Source: Rhodococcus sp. OK302
GTDB lineage: Bacteria > Actinomycetota > Actinomycetes > Mycobacteriales > Mycobacteriaceae
Direction of reading: 5' to 3'
DNA: 64,000 nt
Assembly: GCF_002245895.1 (NCBI RefSeq)
Contig: NZ_NPJZ01000001.1
Coordinates: 3,198,501 to 3,262,500 of the forward strand
The position numbers were made by a program, and so were the translations under genes. A model generated the notes under the pieces. It was not told the DNA's origin and did no database searches. It saw only the letters and a list, made by a program, of their open reading frames with translations. Shown one piece after another: positions 61,075 to 64,000 of the stretch (position 1 is its first letter; every line of letters starts with the position of its first letter).

Positions 61075-62018
61075 CGTCGCAGCCTACCGACGTTCCAGCG
61101 ATCACCACCGGCGATGTCCTCGCGGGCGTTGACCTGACCGGTCGAACCGTTGTTGTCACCGGCGCGTCGAGTGGGCTGGGCGCGGAGACAGCCCAAGCCC
61201 TCGCCGGTGCTGGTGCCCACGTCGTCCTCACCGCGCGTGACATTTCTGCGGCAGGGTCAGTGGCGACTCGAATCCGGGTCGCGCACCCCACCGCCGAGCT
61301 GGATGTTTTCGGGGTTGATCTCGGTGACGTGGAAAGTATTGGCGCACTGGTAGATCGACTGTCGGATCTATCCATGACAGTGGACGTTCTGATCAACAAT
61401 GCGGGGGTGATGTACACGCCGTTCGAGCACACTCGGGACGGTTTCGAGCTTCAGTTCGGTACCAACCACCTCGGCCACTTTGCGCTGACCACCGCGCTGT
61501 TGCCGATGTTGGTGGCCGCCGCCGATAAATCCGGTCGAGCTGCCCGAGTGATCACGGTGTCTTCGGACGCACATCGGACTCACCCGGTTGATCTTGCCGA
61601 TCCGAATTTCGAGCGTCGCGCCTACGACAAGTTTGTTGCCTACGGGCAGTCCAAGTCGGCGAACGTGCTGATGACCGTCGAACTCGAACGGCAGGTCGGC
61701 GGCGACGGTGTGCATGCATTCGCAGTTCATCCGGGGGTGTGTGCCACTGGGCTCGCGCGTCACATGTCTCGAGAAGACATGGCCGAGATGAAGCGTCTGG
61801 CGTCGGGGACGTCGAATTCGCTCTCGAACCTCAAGTCCGTCCCGGCTGCCGCAGCGACATCGGTCTGGGGTGCAATCGCGCCCGAGCTCGATTCCATCGG
61901 CGGTGGCTATCTCGCGGACTGCAGCGTCGGCGCGGCCAGTGCCCATGCGACCGACCCCGCGACCGCCGCCGATCTGTGGGAACTCTCCACCAAGCTCACC
62001 ACCATGCACGTGAAATAG
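61071..62018 (+). CDS. Short-chain dehydrogenase/reductase
   Basis: ATG at 61071, 315 residues. The NAD(P) loop TGASSGLGAETAQAL, VLINNAGVM, active-site S (VSSDAHRT) and YGQSKSAN (YxxxK) are all present. The leader ITTGDVLAGVDLTGRT resembles SDRs of steroid/aromatic CoA pathways in actinobacteria. It probably oxidises a hydroxyacyl-CoA or alcohol made by the neighbouring enzymes. Confidence 0.9.
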   Translation: MTSQPTDVPAITTGDVLAGVDLTGRTVVVTGASSGLGAETAQALAGAGAHVVLTARDISAAGSVATRIRVAHPTAELDVFGVDLGDVESIGALVDRLSDLSMTVDVLINNAGVMYTPFEHTRDGFELQFGTNHLGHFALTTALLPMLVAAADKSGRAARVITVSSDAHRTHPVDLADPNFERRAYDKFVAYGQSKSANVLMTVELERQVGGDGVHAFAVHPGVCATGLARHMSREDMAEMKRLASGTSNSLSNLKSVPAAAATSVWGAIAPELDSIGGGYLADCSVGAASAHATDPATAADLWELSTKLTTMHVK

Positions 62019-62026
62019 GAGGACTG

Positions 62027-64000
62027 ATGGCTCTACCGATCAACGAGGATCAGCAGGCGCTGGCGAATTCTGTTGCGGCATTTGCCCGACGGAACGCGCC
62101 GATCGCCGAGACCAGGACTCATGCCGACGCTTTGTCTGCTGGTAGCGGACCCGGCCTGGTGTGGGATGCGGTGGTGCGGCAAGGATGGCACAACATGCAT
62201 TTGCCGGAGTCCGTTGACGGTTCGGAGTGTGGGCTTGATGTTCTCGCGGTAGTGGTCGAGCAGTTCGGCAAGTCCATGTTCCCCGGACACTATGTGCCGA
62301 CCGTGATTGCCAGTGCTGTTGCGGCGACGGCCTCGAGTGGTGCCGGCGATCTGCTCCTCGCGTTCAGTGAGGGTTCCACCGGCGCGATCGTTGCGGGGAA
62401 CCGATTGACGGCACGCCAAACGGCCACCGGCTGGGTGGTCGCCGGTATTTCGGATCCGACACTCGGATTGCCCGGTGCGGCCAAGATTCTCGTGCGTGCG
62501 GCAGATACAGATGCGCCTGACGTGAACCTGTGGTTCTGGCTCGGCGGGGCCGGGGAGTCGGCGACTGCGACAGTGACACCTTGCGACGCCCTCGACCTCA
62601 CAAGGTCAGTCGGACGGCTCGAACTTGCCGGCCACCCGATTGCTCAGGACCAGGTACTGGCAGGCATTGACCAGGTGCGTGTCGACCTCATCGTCACGGC
62701 GTTGTTGGGGGCGGAGGCCAGCGGGATCGCAGCCTGGTGTCTGGAAACCGCGGTGGACTATGTGCGCACTCGACACCAGTTCGGGCGTCCGGTGGGCAGC
62801 TTCCAGGCAGTCCAGCACAAGGCTGCGCTTATGCTCGTCCGATCCCAGATTGCTTGTGCTGCAGCGTGGGACGCAGCCCGGGCGGCCCAAGGAACGTCCG
62901 ATCAGCAGCAACTGGTAGCAGCCCAGGCGGCGCTCAATGCCGCCCCATCCGGCATCGACCAGGCCCTCGATTGCATCAGCCTGCTCGGTGGCATCGGATT
63001 CACCTGGGAGCATGACGTGCACCTGTACTGGCGGCGGGCCGTGAGCATCGCGTCCGTCGTCGGCACCGAAGACGAATGGTCCAAGCGACTTGGCGAGGTC
63101 GCGCAACATGCCACTCGCGACTTTTCTTTTGTGGACCAGGACACGTTGCCGGACTTGCGAGTACGCGTCGGCGAGGTTCTCGACGATGTTCTCGCACTCC
63201 CGGAAGACGAGGTCGCGACGGAAGGGTGGGCGCCGTCACGCGGCGGCGCCCGCCGTGGCCGACTCGCTGCCGAAGGTTTGACCGCGCCTCACTACCCGCA
63301 GCCCTACGGCCTCGACGCCGGACCGTTGGAGCAAGCGGTCATCGGTGACGAGTTTGCCCAACGGGGACTTGTTCAGCCCGACACGGGAATTGCCGAGTGG
63401 GTGCTGCCGACTCTGATCGCGCATGGCACCGAGGAACAGCAGAAGAGGTTCGTGCCCACGACGCTGCGAGGTGAACTCGTGTGGTGCCAGCTGTTTTCCG
63501 AGCCGGGAGCGGGATCGGACCTCGCCGGTCTGTCCACCAAGGCCCGCAAGGTCGACGGAGGTTGGGTGCTTTCAGGTCAGAAGGTGTGGAATTCGCAAGC
63601 GCGGGAAGCGGACTGGGGCGTCTGCTTGGCCCGAACCGATGCGGACGTGAAGAAACACGCCGGCCTCACCTACTTCTTGATCGACATGAACTCCACCGGC
63701 GTCGACGTCCGCCCGCTGCAGCAGGCCACCGGAGTCTGGGAATTCAACGAGGTCTTCTTCGACGACGTGTTCGTACCCGACGACTGCGTCGTCGCCGGCC
63801 CGGGCGACGGCTGGAGACTGGCCGTCACCACGTTGTCGAACGAGCGACTCAAGATGGGCACGGCCAAGTTCGGACACGGGTCCGCGGACACCGTCCGGCA
63901 ATTGCTCGACGGGGGAGAGTACGGGAGCACCCGCGACGAGGTGGTTCGAGTTCTCGGACGCAACACAGGCCGCGAGCTGTCCGTGGGTGCGATGAATCTG
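62027..64000 (+). CDS. Double-domain acyl-CoA dehydrogenase (partial, runs off window)
   Basis: ATG at 62027 with GGAGG upstream. The frame stays open to base 64000 (658 codons seen). The first domain (about 1-360) has degenerate ACAD features and ends with RHQFGRPVGSFQAVQHKAALMLV, DCISLLGGIGFTWEHDVHLYWRRA. A linker (about 370-420) and a second domain with QLFSEPGAGSDLAGLSTKA (about 488-506) and GLTYFLIDM, EFNEVFFDDVFVP follow. Two fused acyl-CoA dehydrogenase units of about 700 residues are known from actinobacterial FadE proteins (for example those used for steroid side chains). It is the last visible gene of the TetR operon. The C-terminus is outside the window. Confidence 0.9.
   Translation, partial: MALPINEDQQALANSVAAFARRNAPIAETRTHADALSAGSGPGLVWDAVVRQGWHNMHLPESVDGSECGLDVLAVVVEQFGKSMFPGHYVPTVIASAVAATASSGAGDLLLAFSEGSTGAIVAGNRLTARQTATGWVVAGISDPTLGLPGAAKILVRAADTDAPDVNLWFWLGGAGESATATVTPCDALDLTRSVGRLELAGHPIAQDQVLAGIDQVRVDLIVTALLGAEASGIAAWCLETAVDYVRTRHQFGRPVGSFQAVQHKAALMLVRSQIACAAAWDAARAAQGTSDQQQLVAAQAALNAAPSGIDQALDCISLLGGIGFTWEHDVHLYWRRAVSIASVVGTEDEWSKRLGEVAQHATRDFSFVDQDTLPDLRVRVGEVLDDVLALPEDEVATEGWAPSRGGARRGRLAAEGLTAPHYPQPYGLDAGPLEQAVIGDEFAQRGLVQPDTGIAEWVLPTLIAHGTEEQQKRFVPTTLRGELVWCQLFSEPGAGSDLAGLSTKARKVDGGWVLSGQKVWNSQAREADWGVCLARTDADVKKHAGLTYFLIDMNSTGVDVRPLQQATGVWEFNEVFFDDVFVPDDCVVAGPGDGWRLAVTTLSNERLKMGTAKFGHGSADTVRQLLDGGEYGSTRDEVVRVLGRNTGRELSVGAMNL

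Overview
The window is high-GC, densely coded chromosomal DNA from an actinobacterium of the mycolic-acid group, most probably a Rhodococcus close to R. erythropolis/R. qingshengii. This is an inference from protein character, frequent GTG/TTG starts, leaderless-looking starts and gene order. The order rplS-lepB-rnhB-DUF2469 ... yraN-comM-dprA ... siderophore reductase ... xerC ... M23 peptidase, rpsB-tsf-pyrH-frr-cdsA-rlmN ... dxr-rip1-ispG-GNAT-PBP ... map is the same backbone known from Mycobacterium tuberculosis (roughly Rv2904c to Rv2861c), with accessory blocks inserted. No tRNA, rRNA, CRISPR array, insertion sequence or prophage was recognised.

Region by region: (1) 0.1-5.5 kb holds a decayed M19 dipeptidase remnant and a divergent four-gene envelope glycosylation locus (GtrA-like flippase, large GT-C/YfhO-like membrane protein, GtrB/ArnC-like polyprenyl-phosphate glycosyltransferase, DegT/WecE sugar aminotransferase). 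A class A beta-lactamase-like lipoprotein follows. (2) 6.6-12.3 kb: tex, a membrane protein, rplS, lepB, rnhB and a DUF2469 gene carrying a one-base frameshift. (3) 12.4-18.1 kb is an accessory block: rtcB with a small partner gene, a secreted protein, and two paralogous secreted proteins on either side of an ABC-F gene. The paralogues share a conserved leader with a candidate alternative hairpin. (4) 18.7-27.5 kb: yraN-comM-dprA, an lsr2-type gene, an iron-boxed siderophore reductase, an MFS exporter, xerC, a ParA/MinD-like ATPase and an M23 peptidase. (5) 27.8-42.4 kb: translation, nucleotide, phospholipid and isoprenoid housekeeping genes, including the MEP enzymes dxr and ispG around the site-2 protease rip1.

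(6) 42.4-45.0 kb: a GAF-LuxR regulator divergent from an acyl-CoA synthetase. (7) 45.0-51.6 kb: a six-gene phosphonate cluster (two permeases, ATPase, binding protein, PhnX-like hydrolase, FAD-dependent amine oxidoreductase) divergent from a PhnF-like GntR regulator. Two TTGGTMTAGACCAA operators lie between them. There is no PhnW transaminase, so the FAD enzyme probably supplies phosphonoacetaldehyde. (8) 51.6-54.7 kb: three poorly characterised genes, one with a transglutaminase-like core. (9) 54.7-58.6 kb: map, cobQ, a PhzF-family protein and an F420/flavin split-barrel protein. (10) 58.6-64 kb: a TetR-led, translationally coupled catabolic operon (F420-type LLM oxidoreductase, enoyl-CoA hydratase, SDR, double-domain acyl-CoA dehydrogenase) that runs off the end of the window.
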